NCBI RefSeq assembly: GCF_026262505.1
Contig: NC_067206.1
Span: forward strand, 5,422,879-5,486,878
Direction: 5' to 3'
DNA: 64,000 bases
Origin: Trichomonas vaginalis G3
Taxonomy: Eukaryota > Parabasalia > Trichomonadida > Trichomonadidae
The notes under the pieces were generated by a model. That model saw only the letters and a program-made list of their open reading frames with translations. It was not told the DNA's origin and did not search any database. The position numbers and the translations under genes were made by a program. Shown here one piece after another: positions 52,879 to 63,896 of this stretch. Numbering within the stretch: position 1 is the stretch's first letter; each line of letters opens with the position of its first letter.

Positions 52879-53454
52879 TTTTTTATTAGATTTCATGTAT
52901 TGTTTATTAAGTAAATGTTTTGTATATTTATATTAGTAATCAACATCATATTTAAATGCTATTTAGTCTAATGTAAAAGAAATTTTTTACAATATTTGTA
53001 TAATAGCCATTGATGAGAGTGATTTATCATATAAATTATCTAGTGGTAATGTTTCAAGTATTAAGCCAATCATTGTAAGTCTAAAATGAGATATTGTTAT
53101 CCAATTTTTTAATTCTTTCTCAACATCGGATGATACAGTTGATTTTTATGTGTATCAGAACTTTTTCCAAATGAAACAAAATAATTTTGACTGCTATTCA
53201 AATATGAAGCATATTTTTTTCTCTTTTTCATATGTCTTGGCTAGATATGATTCTATCCTCCTTGATAGTTTCTTATTGCATGATACTTAATACAAAAGGA
53301 TCGAGAAATGATAAGCGATCAATTTGGAATTGCTAAAAAATTGAATCTTTTGAATATGATTTCGGTATGATACAAGCCAAAGATCATTTTATCAAAAGCA
53401 GAACAATAAAAAAATTAAATATTTTTCTGCATCGACAATAAAAAATAAAAAATA
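52879..53454. other. Intergenic stretch, no gene seen
   Basis: AT-rich sequence between two plus-strand genes. It has no repeat, hairpin or convincing frame. Confidence 0.5.
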
Positions 53455-56400
53455 ATGCTTCAAGGGATTTTTTCAAATATTAAGGCTTCAAATAAATCGT
53501 CTCTTACCAAAATATTCATACTTCGAGACAAACTTGATAATGATGACGATGAAAAGATGTGGGCTGAATTGCGAAGTCAATTACCAAAAATAGATTCACA
53601 AACACTCACCAAAATAGAAAACGAGATAGGTCAAGGCAATTCAATTGAGAATGTCTTAGCAGGACGCTTTTCTTTTAAGTATGATCCCCGGGCTGTCAAA
53701 CAATTTTCAAGCATTTTCTCGACAAGTTCATCCGCGAAGCCATCATTAACGCAACAAATGGTAATTTTATATCAATCACTTAGTTTTATTTGCAATATTT
53801 CAACAACTTTGACAAATGAAAATTTATTTGATTTAATATCAGCTTTAAACAAAGGATTCCATAGCATTTATGCATCTATATTTACATATATTTACATTTA
53901 TACAATTCAAACTGTTATTAATGCAGATAAATTAAAATGGGCTAAAGCAACAGCAGATGCAGCGTTATCAACGTTCATTTCATCTAAACATTTTACAGTC
54001 GAGTCATTCGATGTATTTGTTTCTCTTGTCAAATCAATCCTTTCCAGTCATCAAGAAAATGAAACTAAAGATGTCGTTTTTACAATTCTTATCAACCTCA
54101 TAACTACTCAGCGCAACAGAATTGAAAACTCCAGCCTTCAAAGACTTGTCGAAATCATTGAAAAATGGGTTTTAAACTACGATATTCTCGCATTACGGTT
54201 ATTATGGGCCATTTCAACTACCCATAGCGTAGATACGAGTTTACTGATGAAGTCTCTCAGTATATCTCTCATCAGTCCCATTATTCCTAAAGCTCCAAAA
54301 TCTGATGATCCAATTGTGACTGTAAACATCGATCACATTGATGCTTCACCGAGAACCATCAAGTTCAAGAGCGATTTCAATGGCGAAATACTACCACTTC
54401 CGTTTGAATATTATATATCAGATAATATCTTTGCCATTTTAGACGAAATCATCGATGTTCTTAATACAGTTAAAGAGTCCATGTCATTGACCGACTCCAC
54501 GACCATTTTTGAATTTTTATCATTTTTTGATACAAATGACGAAATTATTCCACTTCTTGTTCTGTTATGGTTCCTGGGAAAGATGAATAGCAACATAACG
54601 AACATGTTTTTGGACAAAATCAAAAAATCATATTTATTCAAAATGGACGAAAGCGACATTGGTCCAATTCTGATGAACAAGTTTGTTTCACAGATGAGGA
54701 CATACGCAATCCATTTATTCGCCAAGGAAAACTATGAAAGCATCATGGCGATCATTAACATCAACACTAATTTTTTAGTTTTTGTTGATGTTATGACGAG
54801 AATCATCATCATTGATCCGAAGAGGTTCAGGACATATGTCAATACACAACTTTGTGAACATTTAAGTATCTTGTACAGATTGATATCCAATGCTCAGCTC
54901 CAAAATCCAACAAACAGACAGTTACTTATTGCTAGATCTTTGATTTTATATGACATTTTCGAATTATCTAAGACAGGAAATGCGAAATTATTACCTTTGT
55001 TGATTGAAATTGCTTATGAACAATCATTGATTAATTTCGCATCATTGTCTATTATTAATGCTTATCCACATTTAAATGAAGAATCTGTTTTATTAATAGG
55101 AAAAGCAATGGATGAAAATCAAGAGTTTTCAAAGTGTTTGATACATCATTTCTCTTCTTATTTGAGAACAACGAAATCTAAAGTATTAATCAATCCTTTG
55201 ATTGATCACATCATCCAGACTTTAGATACATTTTGCGATGTTGAAATAGTTTCAGATGTAATTGATATTTTACATACAACATCTATTGATTACAAATTAT
55301 CTCCAAAACTGGCGGATATTATGATAAGAGCAATAAGATGTGTAAACAGAAAACACATCTATACGAAAGTGTTGACATTGAATACTATGGAATCTTTTGT
55401 TGGTCCAATGCTGGCTTTGCATCGACCAACTTTCATTGTTTTGATATTGGCTGATAATTCACCAGAAACTCAGGAATTGTTGATGAAATCTACTTCGGAA
55501 ACACAAAATGTTGTGAACATGCAGGAGTCAAGGATTGATTCTATGTTGGTTTCTTATTTGGATGGAAATGGTCCGATCTACGGAAACTACAAATTGTTGA
55601 TTGATTTGGATGAAGAATTTTGCATTAAATTGTTGTCAAAAATCATTTCAACTTCAACAACAAGAGAAGTTCTTTCTTACGCGTTGAGTGTACCGAAACT
55701 AATGCCAATGATAGAGAACATTGTGTTTAATAACGCTACATTCATGCAGTGTCCTTTATTCATTGGAAGAACTCATCAATTATCATCTAAAATTGATAAT
55801 TCAGTTATTTCCAATGGATTTGCAATTTTGTTTTGGATCCATATTGATAGACATATTATTAAATCTTCTGAAGCTTTCGAGAAATATATTATAACAATTG
55901 ATGATAGAGTGACAAACAAGTTCTCTTTGATGTTAAGAATGGAAGCATCAAGGATATTCTTGACTGTTGAATCATACAACAAATTTAGAACAAGTAGAGT
56001 TGATATCGCAGAATTTACGCGTCCTTTCGATTCCAATGACCAAAAATGGACTTTGATTTGCATGAATATAACTAATGAAAGCAGGGCAAGCGTTGACACA
56101 ATGATTGCTGCAAGTTCAACAATGCAGGAAAGACATACAAAGGATTTCGATTCCATTAAAATGAATCCAAAACCTTCAATAGTTATCGGTTCAACAGAAT
56201 TAACAAATATTGCAGGTTTAATTGGTCCGGTGTCACTTTTTTCAAGAAAAGTGACATCTCAAGAATTTGAATATTTCTATTACAATCCAAGTCTTATTCC
56301 TAGGGATTGTTCTTTCACTACAGCTAGATTCCACATGATAATTGATAATAATGATGGATTAATTGCATCGAAAGAGTTGAGTGATTTCATTAAAAACAAT

Positions 56401-57972
56401 AATTTCATTGATTGTTTGTGTTCGAAGAAAAACGCCGAGTATTTGATAACAAACAAAATATACTCTATAGCGAGATTCATCTTCGAAAGAAGCTCGATAT
56501 TTACTTCGGATAATTTCGATATCCTCAAAACTCTCAAAGGACAAAAACACGATTTTTGTTTGTATTATAATTTGTTTTTGTTAGTTTCACCTCATTTAAG
56601 AAGAGGTCAATATTTCAAACCATTGCTTTTCTTGTTGATTAATCCTTTCATATGGAAAGATTGTTTGAAAGATGTTTCGAAACATTGGGCAACTGTTTTA
56701 GTTACAAATATCTCTGATTCTATGTCTGATGACATTTTCTTCCATACTATTTCTATTTTGGCTTCTGTTTTCTCGTCAATTGATGATGTTTGCAAAGAAA
56801 ATATTTATGAGTTCATTTCAAGACTCGCTCTTCATGATATAACAGAAAGAAGTGCTCAAACATTGGCCGCAATTATCTATAATTCAAGCGGAAAAAGAGC
56901 AAAAGCTTTCATTTATATCTCGAGAATTATTGGAAAGAAACTCAAGAATTTTCCAAATATTATTAATTTTGATTTGTTCGATAAGTTTTTGCAGGATAAA
57001 GACAACAACCGCGAAAACATCGAAATATTTGGAGAAACAATTCTTGCTTTATCTTCCATTTTCGGTGCTGCTTTCCATTCTTTCATTCCAACACTTTTGA
57101 AGAGATTTTCTGAGAATAATCAGAATCAAATACAAACAGAGATATATAAGTATCTCATGAATAACTTGGAAAATGAACAGAACATTTCGATTTTCTTGAT
57201 TTGTTTGGATTTCGGAAATATCGACGAAATCACGAAAAAAGTCGAACCATTTAATATCCAAACAGAAGGAGATTGGTTTAGTAATTTAGTTATGTTGGCT
57301 TTGTCTTCGAATGAAGAAAAGATGAATAAGATAATCATATTCCTTTCGCAGGTTGTGAAATCAATTTCGGATTTAAGACACATTTTCTATTTGATGGCAA
57401 ATAATAAGACAGAATCAGAAATGGATCCTGTTTTGATGTTTGCAAATAACATTTTTGCTTTTGCATCGACTGTTGGACAGTTTAATGAGTTGTTCATCTG
57501 GTGTGCGGCTACAACATTCTTCCATCCAATGACGAAAGAGAATTCGAGAGCTTTCGTTGATGTAGTGAATTCTTACGGCCACAATTGTGTCAAAGGAGAA
57601 TTTTTGAAGTCAAATTTGGTTTACGAAGTTTTCAATGACGGAAAATCAATTTCTGATAAATCGAAATTGGATATGGCTATGGATGCTGCTGCGAAGATTC
57701 CTAAGGTTGATGATGACTTGTTTAAGATGGCAACACACACTTTGAACTCATTGAAGTTCAGAGCAAGTAAAGATGTAGTTGAATACAACGCATCTGTCGA
57801 AAGAACTTTGGAAAACATTTCGAAGTTGTATAGTACAGAACAGAAAATTTTGGATTCGTTGAACAATTTCAAAGTTTCACCAATTAATACTGAGAAAAAG
57901 ACAGCTCTTGAAGATATTTACGCAAAATCTACTGAATATGCAGCAGCTTTTTGCGAAAACTATGATACATAA
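53455..57972 (+). CDS. Large armadillo-like protein with internal ConA-like domain (BEACH-type N-terminal architecture)
   Basis: This is a 1505-residue intact frame. Residues 1-770 and 950-1500 are almost wholly alpha-helical with leucine/isoleucine spacing typical of HEAT or armadillo solenoids. Between them, about 780-945, is a beta-rich segment: GFAILFWIHIDR, FSLMLRMEASRIFLTVES, KWTLICMNIT, PSIVIGSTELT and GLIGPVSLFSRKVTSQEF. This matches the concanavalin A-like domain found inside BEACH proteins (neurobeachin/LYST family), where it lies between helical repeats. The usual C-terminal PH-BEACH-WD40 part is absent, and the frame ends in TAAAA, a likely combined stop and poly(A) signal. A scaffold role in membrane traffic is inferred. 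Confidence 0.75.
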   Translation: MLQGIFSNIKASNKSSLTKIFILRDKLDNDDDEKMWAELRSQLPKIDSQTLTKIENEIGQGNSIENVLAGRFSFKYDPRAVKQFSSIFSTSSSAKPSLTQQMVILYQSLSFICNISTTLTNENLFDLISALNKGFHSIYASIFTYIYIYTIQTVINADKLKWAKATADAALSTFISSKHFTVESFDVFVSLVKSILSSHQENETKDVVFTILINLITTQRNRIENSSLQRLVEIIEKWVLNYDILALRLLWAISTTHSVDTSLLMKSLSISLISPIIPKAPKSDDPIVTVNIDHIDASPRTIKFKSDFNGEILPLPFEYYISDNIFAILDEIIDVLNTVKESMSLTDSTTIFEFLSFFDTNDEIIPLLVLLWFLGKMNSNITNMFLDKIKKSYLFKMDESDIGPILMNKFVSQMRTYAIHLFAKENYESIMAIININTNFLVFVDVMTRIIIIDPKRFRTYVNTQLCEHLSILYRLISNAQLQNPTNRQLLIARSLILYDIFELSKTGNAKLLPLLIEIAYEQSLINFASLSIINAYPHLNEESVLLIGKAMDENQEFSKCLIHHFSSYLRTTKSKVLINPLIDHIIQTLDTFCDVEIVSDVIDILHTTSIDYKLSPKLADIMIRAIRCVNRKHIYTKVLTLNTMESFVGPMLALHRPTFIVLILADNSPETQELLMKSTSETQNVVNMQESRIDSMLVSYLDGNGPIYGNYKLLIDLDEEFCIKLLSKIISTSTTREVLSYALSVPKLMPMIENIVFNNATFMQCPLFIGRTHQLSSKIDNSVISNGFAILFWIHIDRHIIKSSEAFEKYIITIDDRVTNKFSLMLRMEASRIFLTVESYNKFRTSRVDIAEFTRPFDSNDQKWTLICMNITNESRASVDTMIAASSTMQERHTKDFDSIKMNPKPSIVIGSTELTNIAGLIGPVSLFSRKVTSQEFEYFYYNPSLIPRDCSFTTARFHMIIDNNDGLIASKELSDFIKNNNFIDCLCSKKNAEYLITNKIYSIARFIFERSSIFTSDNFDILKTLKGQKHDFCLYYNLFLLVSPHLRRGQYFKPLLFLLINPFIWKDCLKDVSKHWATVLVTNISDSMSDDIFFHTISILASVFSSIDDVCKENIYEFISRLALHDITERSAQTLAAIIYNSSGKRAKAFIYISRIIGKKLKNFPNIINFDLFDKFLQDKDNNRENIEIFGETILALSSIFGAAFHSFIPTLLKRFSENNQNQIQTEIYKYLMNNLENEQNISIFLICLDFGNIDEITKKVEPFNIQTEGDWFSNLVMLALSSNEEKMNKIIIFLSQVVKSISDLRHIFYLMANNKTESEMDPVLMFANNIFAFASTVGQFNELFIWCAATTFFHPMTKENSRAFVDVVNSYGHNCVKGEFLKSNLVYEVFNDGKSISDKSKLDMAMDAAAKIPKVDDDLFKMATHTLNSLKFRASKDVVEYNASVERTLENISKLYSTEQKILDSLNNFKVSPINTEKKTALEDIYAKSTEYAAAFCENYDT

Positions 57973-58277
57973 AAATTTTTATTTTATTTTATTATTGTTA
58001 TATTCTAAATATCTTTTTATTTTATTATTTATTCGATAGCATAAAGAAGGTCGCTAAATTTTCTTATTTACCAAAGATTGATTTGATTTAATACAGTATC
58101 AACACACAATTGAGGCATGTAAATTGTCCATGAAATTGAGAATTCCTAATAATTAAACACAATTTCTCAAATTTCTCAAATCTAGTGTCAGTTCATACTT
58201 TAAACAGCAGTATATTAGACAATGCGTTCAACTGATATTTCCAAGTTCTCATTCGAAAGGTAAAAATGATACTTATA
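57973..58277. other. Intergenic stretch, no gene seen
   Basis: A short AT-rich gap between the ends of two convergent genes. Nothing is recognised. Confidence 0.5.
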
Positions 58278-59495
58278 CAAAGAAGAAATTTATCATAACA
58301 TCGAAAAGAGAAAACGACGAAATCTACTTCTTCGATTTAAAGATAAAAACAAAGAAATATGATTATAATCAATCATATCTTGGATTTGATCAAGAATATA
58401 ACAGTTCTCCATTTCTGGATTATATAGATTAAGCTGAAACTGCTGCGTTGTCATTTTGGCTGTGTCAACAGGTCCAGATACAGTTTTTAAATCCGATGTG
58501 CAGTTAATAACTGTTAATTGGGCTTTTCCATTAATCGTTTCGCAGTGAAAATAGCTAAAAACAATATTATCTTTTAATATGCAATCTTTTGTTTATGTTT
58601 TTGTATCAGCATATGATACAATCAAACCATACTCGCGTTTTGAATCCGAGTTTTTATTAACAATACACTTCGATACTTCAGCTTCTCCATAGCCTGTATG
58701 AAACATTATGGAACTTTCGCTTGCATTATTTGAAATAATACAGCAATAATTAACAGATATTTCATTACATCCCAAATTATATGCGCAATCGCTTATGCAT
58801 TTATTATAAGTTATATTTGCTTTTGATACGACATCAATTCCATAACCAAGGCTTATTATTGAATAACCGAATTCCTCTTTCCCACATTTATAAATAGTGC
58901 TCTCGTATATAGAATTTTGATTCCAGCCATTATACATAGAGTTAATAAATGAATGATGGGCATACGAATATTTATCAGTGGTTACAGAGTTTATTGAACA
59001 GAATCGATTTTGAATAACTTTACTGCCACCAATAAACTTCAAACAGGGACCCCAACCGTCTTTAGAAATTTTTATAAAATAACAATCAGAATGAAGGAAT
59101 TTAATGCCATCTTTATTAATCACTTCAATCACACCGTTAGTCATATTAAAAAAAGAAGATTCACTCAAATAGTATTGATTTGGGAAATCAGTGATTTGTT
59201 GATTATTTTCGATTTTTTCTTTATTCGGAACAGGTTCCCCATAGAATTCGATCCATGGATCAACAGGAGGATTATCGGACTTGATATGAAAAATATACAC
59301 AAAGTTTTCTTCAACAATGTACTGATGTAAAATGTTAAGAATTTTAAAACTTTTGAAATGCTCATGAAGACAACTAATACTGGAATCATCATTTCTATAT
59401 CTAAACAGTAACCGAATTCCATCATTATACCACAGATATTCAGTCCACACAATCAATAAAAACTTGAAACATTGATGATAAATCTTAAATGTCAC
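58278..59495 (-). pseudogene. Beta-helix-like surface-family protein with one in-frame stop
   Basis: Short beta rungs with regularly spaced Asn, Ser and Cys (KANITYNKCISDCAYN, NEISVNYCCIISNNA, AEVSKCIVNKNS) suggest a right-handed parallel beta-helix. Such families are abundant and repeated in trichomonads. The frame of 300 codons stops at TAA 58593-58595. The same frame then continues with family-like sequence (VFSYFHCETINGKAQLTVIN) to about 58278. There is no clear signal peptide, and the N-terminal 30 residues look unlike the rest. It is best read as a decayed gene copy. Confidence 0.5.
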
Positions 59496-59782
59496 TTTTG
59501 AATGTCAAAATCCTCACAAAAAATTTTCTCATTTTCTAAAACATATGAGCATATTGTTTCATAATTAAAACATTACAAATTATCGAAATGATCTCAAAAC
59601 CTTTATTCTTTCTGAACTTATTTCAAAATTATTTTATTTGTTGTGTGAATATGTATTATATTGATAAGTTCATAAGAAGTGAAATGGAGTTCAGTTTATT
59701 AATGTCACTTTTTACGGTAACGAGGAACTTCCTTTGGGAATTTTGAATGAATAAAAAAAATTTTTTTAGTGACCAATCAAAA

Positions 59783-59788
59783 TCATTA
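59783..59788 (+). promoter_or_regulatory. Initiator (Inr) of the CHD-type gene
   Basis: TCATTA with +1 at 59785 gives an 11-base leader to ATG 59796. A TAACGA word, like the Myb-type upstream motif known in Trichomonas, lies about 65 bp further upstream, near 59718. Confidence 0.6.
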
Positions 59789-59795
59789 TTTTTAG

Positions 59796-62700
59796 ATGTC
59801 TCGTAGGAGAAGTAAGCGGTCAAACTACTATGGAGACGATGATGATGAGTTTGATCCCTCATATTATTCACCTCCAAAGTCAAAGCGCCATTCCAAACAC
59901 GTAATTTCTTACGAAGAGTCGAATTCCAGTGATTCTTTGTCTGAAAGCGATTTCATTGACGGATCAACAACAGATGACGACGAAATTACAGAGGAAGAAG
60001 AGACAAAAGAGCTAATTCCTCAGACAATATTAGGCAAGAAAAACTTACCTGAAACAGAAGAAACGCAATACTATGTCAAGTTCCAAGGCTTATCATACAT
60101 ACACTGCAAATACTTGACCAGTCTTGACCTATCTGTCTCAATTCCAGGCAAAAATGCTTTATCAAGGTTTAATCAGCGTTTACAGCGAATGGATCTCGTC
60201 AAGAGTGATGGTGTATCCGATCTACTTGCCTTTGAAGACAAAGATCCACAAGCAGACTATTTTTTAGTCGATAGAATCATCGGAGAAAGGACAACCTCAA
60301 AAGGAGCCTCATTAGTACGTGTCAAATGGCAATCACTAGGCTACGACGAGTCCACGTGGGAGAAAATCGAAGACGTACAGTGTGATAAAGAAATTGCAGA
60401 ATATCATGAGCGAATCAACAAATCGAATCACTCCAAAATACCTTCCAGATGGAAGCGCCCACCTAATACCAACTACAAAGAGTACAAAACATATCCAGAA
60501 TCCAAAGATAAATTTTCATTACGTGATTACCAAGTTATCGGCGTGAATTGGCTCAGATTTTGTTACTACAACAAGCGGAATTCGATTCTTGGCGATGAAA
60601 TGGGCCTTGGAAAGACCGCACAGATTGTATCAACACTTAATATTCTTTCCAAAGACGAAAACATCAATGGACCATTCCTTATCATTGCTCCTCTCTCAAC
60701 ATTACCTCATTGGCAGTCAGAATTCAAGAAATGGTCAAATCTGAATTCGATTATTTACCATGGCTCTCCAGAATCACTCCAAATCATCAATGATACAGAG
60801 ATCAGAGTGAAAGACGACAAAGGAAAGTCTCTAAAGGGTTTCGTTGGTTTCGATGTTTTAATCACAAATTATGACACAGTTGTAAACCAAAGTAAAGAAC
60901 TCCAGGAAATTGATTGGCAGTATTTGGTTGTTGATGAAGGTCATCGTTTAAAAAATCGAAATTCTTTACTTTACAAAACTTTACAACTATTCAATTTTGT
61001 ACATTGCACGTTATTGACAGGTACACCGATACAGAACAATGTTGATGAGTTGTACAGTTTGTTGTCGTTCATTGACAAAGAGAATTTTAATTCCAGTGAA
61101 GAATTCGATGAAAAATTTGGAAACATGACAAATTCTGAACAAGTTGATGAATTAAAGAAATTAATTAAGCCGTATATATTAAGAAGACATAAAAGTGATG
61201 TTGATAATTCTATTCTTCCTAAGACAGAAACAATAATTGATGTAGAATTAACAAGACAACAAAAGAAAATTTACAAAGCTTTGATTTCTGAAAATAGAGA
61301 AGTTTTGATGAAAAAATTGACAAAAAATTCTATCCCAAGTTTGAATTCTCTTGCAACAGAACTAAGGAAAGTATGTAATCACCCTTATCTAATCAAAGGT
61401 GCCGAAGATTCTATTTTGGAGGAATTTCAAAATAAATTTGACAAAAATTCAATAAAAAGTGACAAAAATCTGACAAAAAGTGATATTGAAATTGAAGCCA
61501 TGATTAATTGCAGTGGAAAATTGATATTGATTGATAAGTTATTGCCGAAATTGAAGCAGAAAAACGAGAAAGTGTTAATCTTCTCACAATGGACACATAT
61601 CTTAGATATTCTTGAAGATTATTTAAGATATATATCGTTTAATTACGAAAGATTGGATGGATCTGTCAAACCGTCTGATCGTCAAACCGCCATTGACAGA
61701 TTCAAAGACAATGCGAATAGTTTTGTTTTCTTGATCTCTACAAAAGCAGGAGGTGTTGGAATTAATTTAACAACAGCGAGTACTGTTATTTTGTTTGATT
61801 CTGATTGGAATCCACAGAATGATTTGCAAGCTGAAGCGAGATGCCACAGAATTGGCCAGACAAAGGAAGTGAAAGTTTATAGATTGGTTACAAGAAATAC
61901 TTATGAATCTAAAATGGTCGAAGTGTCTTGTAAAAAGATGTTTTTGGAACACGTAATTTTCGATGGTTTGAATTCGAATTCTGACAAATTGTCTGCAAAA
62001 GAAATTGAAGAAATGCTGAGAACAGGAATCAATGACATATTTGGAAGTGATGACAAAGAAGTTGATAAATTCTGCGAATCAGATATCGACCAAATTCTTT
62101 CTAGACCTTCAAAAATCCAAAACAAACTAAATTTGACTTCTGATTCTGTTTTTTCCAAAGCAACATTCGAAGTTGATGACAATGGACCTAAAATGGATGC
62201 TGCCGATTTCTGGCAGAAAGTTTTGCCGCATGATGAATCAGAAAAAGTAATTTCACAGTCAGATTACGATAGACATTGTAAATTTATGTCAAATGACACA
62301 AAAATTAACGATTTGACACTTAATTCTGCCGTTGATTCAATTATTGACAGGGGCTTTCAAGGTAAAGAAGGGGAATTCCAAGTATTGAGTCGTGCAGCTA
62401 GTTGTTACAAGTCATTTACTGATAGTGACAAAGAATTAGTTTGCGAGATCATTGGAGAAATCCCAGAAGAAGAGATTTACGGATTAAATCCTGCTGATGC
62501 GAGAATTACCAGAAAACATGAATTGATCGTCGAAGGATTTCTGTTCTTCAGAAAATTGAATATGGCATTGAATTTCATTCAAGACAAAAATGACTGGCCA
62601 ATAATTATTCCTTCCATTGGAGAACCTGAAGAAGAGTATTCCATAATGCTTTGTCTCGCAAGAAACGGATGGAATAACTTGCAAAAAGCAATAAATGATG

Positions 62701-63896
62701 AAATATATTTGGTAAAAAAGAAAAATTTGCCAAAAAGAAGTGATTTGAAACCGAAAATTCTCAAAATTTGTGAGAAAATCGGTTATAGTAATAAAGACAT
62801 CGAATACTTAGAACCAAAAGAATGGCTAGAGAAGAATTTCACGCAGCAAATCATGGATCAAAGGAGATTTAAAGTTATTTTCGATTCTTTGTTGATGTAT
62901 GGAATTTCAAAGACAGAAAATGAATTGGATCTCAAAAGTTTTTGTGAAAAAATTGGAATTGAATATGACGAAACGAACAAAAATCTGACAGAAGAAATAT
63001 ATGATAAAATAGAGAAGAAAGACGAATCTCTTAAATCTGTCACATCAAATATCGATGAAAGTAAAGAAATCATTGATAATTTCACAAAAATACATGAAAC
63101 AAATGCAAAAATAATCAACAGAGAAGGATATTTCTCTCAAAACAATACATTACCTGACTGGTGGAACTCAAATCACTCAAAATGTTTCATTTCTGGAATG
63201 TCAAAATTTGGAATAACGAGATTGTCACTTTTCTTAATTGATGCATCATCTCCTTTTTTGGGAATTATTCCGTCAAAGATCATAAAATCTTTGCAAAATG
63301 ATGCAAAAATGGAAGATGAATTATGTCATGTTGTCAAACCGTCCAAACCATCGCCTTTATCGTTTTTGTATGATATGGACGATAAAAGTCGTATTTCTTT
63401 TGCCAGTAAAATTTGTGACACTTTTTGTATCGGCGAAAATCCGAAAAGTGACGATAATTATCCAAGTTGTCCATTTTCTGCAGGAGATTCATTGACAATT
63501 GAGAATTTCGGACAGATATATGATGGAGAGGGATACAGTGGAAGATTGACACCTTATCCTGTTGGATTTCGCAGCGAAAGGAAGTTCAGAGTCACAGGAA
63601 GCAAAAGATGTTCTCAGAACTTCAGAAGTGAAATCACTGAAGGTCCGATATTTGTTGTTACTTTGTTAGGAAAGAATGGAGAAAAAGTCCTTTCAAGAGG
63701 AGTTTCTCCAAGTGATGCATGGAGTAAGGCAATCGACAAAATCTGCAGATCTGAGGGAATTGATCCGAGAAAAACAAAATTCTCTGGATCTCAACTCTTC
63801 GGACTTACTGTTCCTTGCGTCTACAAAGTTATCAAGAGCATGGAATCTGATCTGAAATCAGCAAAGATGTCCAAAGAAAACTCAATTAACTTTTGA
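59796..63896 (+). CDS. CHD-type chromatin remodeler with C-terminal FYRN/FYRC-like domains
   Basis: This is a 1366-residue intact frame. After an acidic N-terminus come two chromodomains (about 85-130, YYVKFQGLSYIHCKYL; about 152-200, VRVKWQSLGYDESTWE). The SNF2 ATPase follows with Walker A LGDEMGLGKT (about 267), DEGH (about 380), TGTPIQNN and the helicase C part (VLIFSQWTHILD, STKAGGVGINL, ARCHRIGQT about 680). A helical SANT/SLIDE-like region follows. The end (about 1245-1355) has YPVGFRSERKFRV, GPIFVVTLLG, VSPSDAWSKA and FGLTVPCVYKVIKS, which match the FYRN and FYRC domains of MLL/KMT2 and related proteins. It should slide or evict nucleosomes, guided by histone marks. The leader is 11 bases from a good initiator. 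Confidence 0.92.
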   Translation: MSRRRSKRSNYYGDDDDEFDPSYYSPPKSKRHSKHVISYEESNSSDSLSESDFIDGSTTDDDEITEEEETKELIPQTILGKKNLPETEETQYYVKFQGLSYIHCKYLTSLDLSVSIPGKNALSRFNQRLQRMDLVKSDGVSDLLAFEDKDPQADYFLVDRIIGERTTSKGASLVRVKWQSLGYDESTWEKIEDVQCDKEIAEYHERINKSNHSKIPSRWKRPPNTNYKEYKTYPESKDKFSLRDYQVIGVNWLRFCYYNKRNSILGDEMGLGKTAQIVSTLNILSKDENINGPFLIIAPLSTLPHWQSEFKKWSNLNSIIYHGSPESLQIINDTEIRVKDDKGKSLKGFVGFDVLITNYDTVVNQSKELQEIDWQYLVVDEGHRLKNRNSLLYKTLQLFNFVHCTLLTGTPIQNNVDELYSLLSFIDKENFNSSEEFDEKFGNMTNSEQVDELKKLIKPYILRRHKSDVDNSILPKTETIIDVELTRQQKKIYKALISENREVLMKKLTKNSIPSLNSLATELRKVCNHPYLIKGAEDSILEEFQNKFDKNSIKSDKNLTKSDIEIEAMINCSGKLILIDKLLPKLKQKNEKVLIFSQWTHILDILEDYLRYISFNYERLDGSVKPSDRQTAIDRFKDNANSFVFLISTKAGGVGINLTTASTVILFDSDWNPQNDLQAEARCHRIGQTKEVKVYRLVTRNTYESKMVEVSCKKMFLEHVIFDGLNSNSDKLSAKEIEEMLRTGINDIFGSDDKEVDKFCESDIDQILSRPSKIQNKLNLTSDSVFSKATFEVDDNGPKMDAADFWQKVLPHDESEKVISQSDYDRHCKFMSNDTKINDLTLNSAVDSIIDRGFQGKEGEFQVLSRAASCYKSFTDSDKELVCEIIGEIPEEEIYGLNPADARITRKHELIVEGFLFFRKLNMALNFIQDKNDWPIIIPSIGEPEEEYSIMLCLARNGWNNLQKAINDEIYLVKKKNLPKRSDLKPKILKICEKIGYSNKDIEYLEPKEWLEKNFTQQIMDQRRFKVIFDSLLMYGISKTENELDLKSFCEKIGIEYDETNKNLTEEIYDKIEKKDESLKSVTSNIDESKEIIDNFTKIHETNAKIINREGYFSQNNTLPDWWNSNHSKCFISGMSKFGITRLSLFLIDASSPFLGIIPSKIIKSLQNDAKMEDELCHVVKPSKPSPLSFLYDMDDKSRISFASKICDTFCIGENPKSDDNYPSCPFSAGDSLTIENFGQIYDGEGYSGRLTPYPVGFRSERKFRVTGSKRCSQNFRSEITEGPIFVVTLLGKNGEKVLSRGVSPSDAWSKAIDKICRSEGIDPRKTKFSGSQLFGLTVPCVYKVIKSMESDLKSAKMSKENSINF

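Noticed and set aside
53455-57972. Several minus-strand frames of 60-126 codons inside the large helical protein
   Set aside because: They are shadows of the 1505-codon gene.
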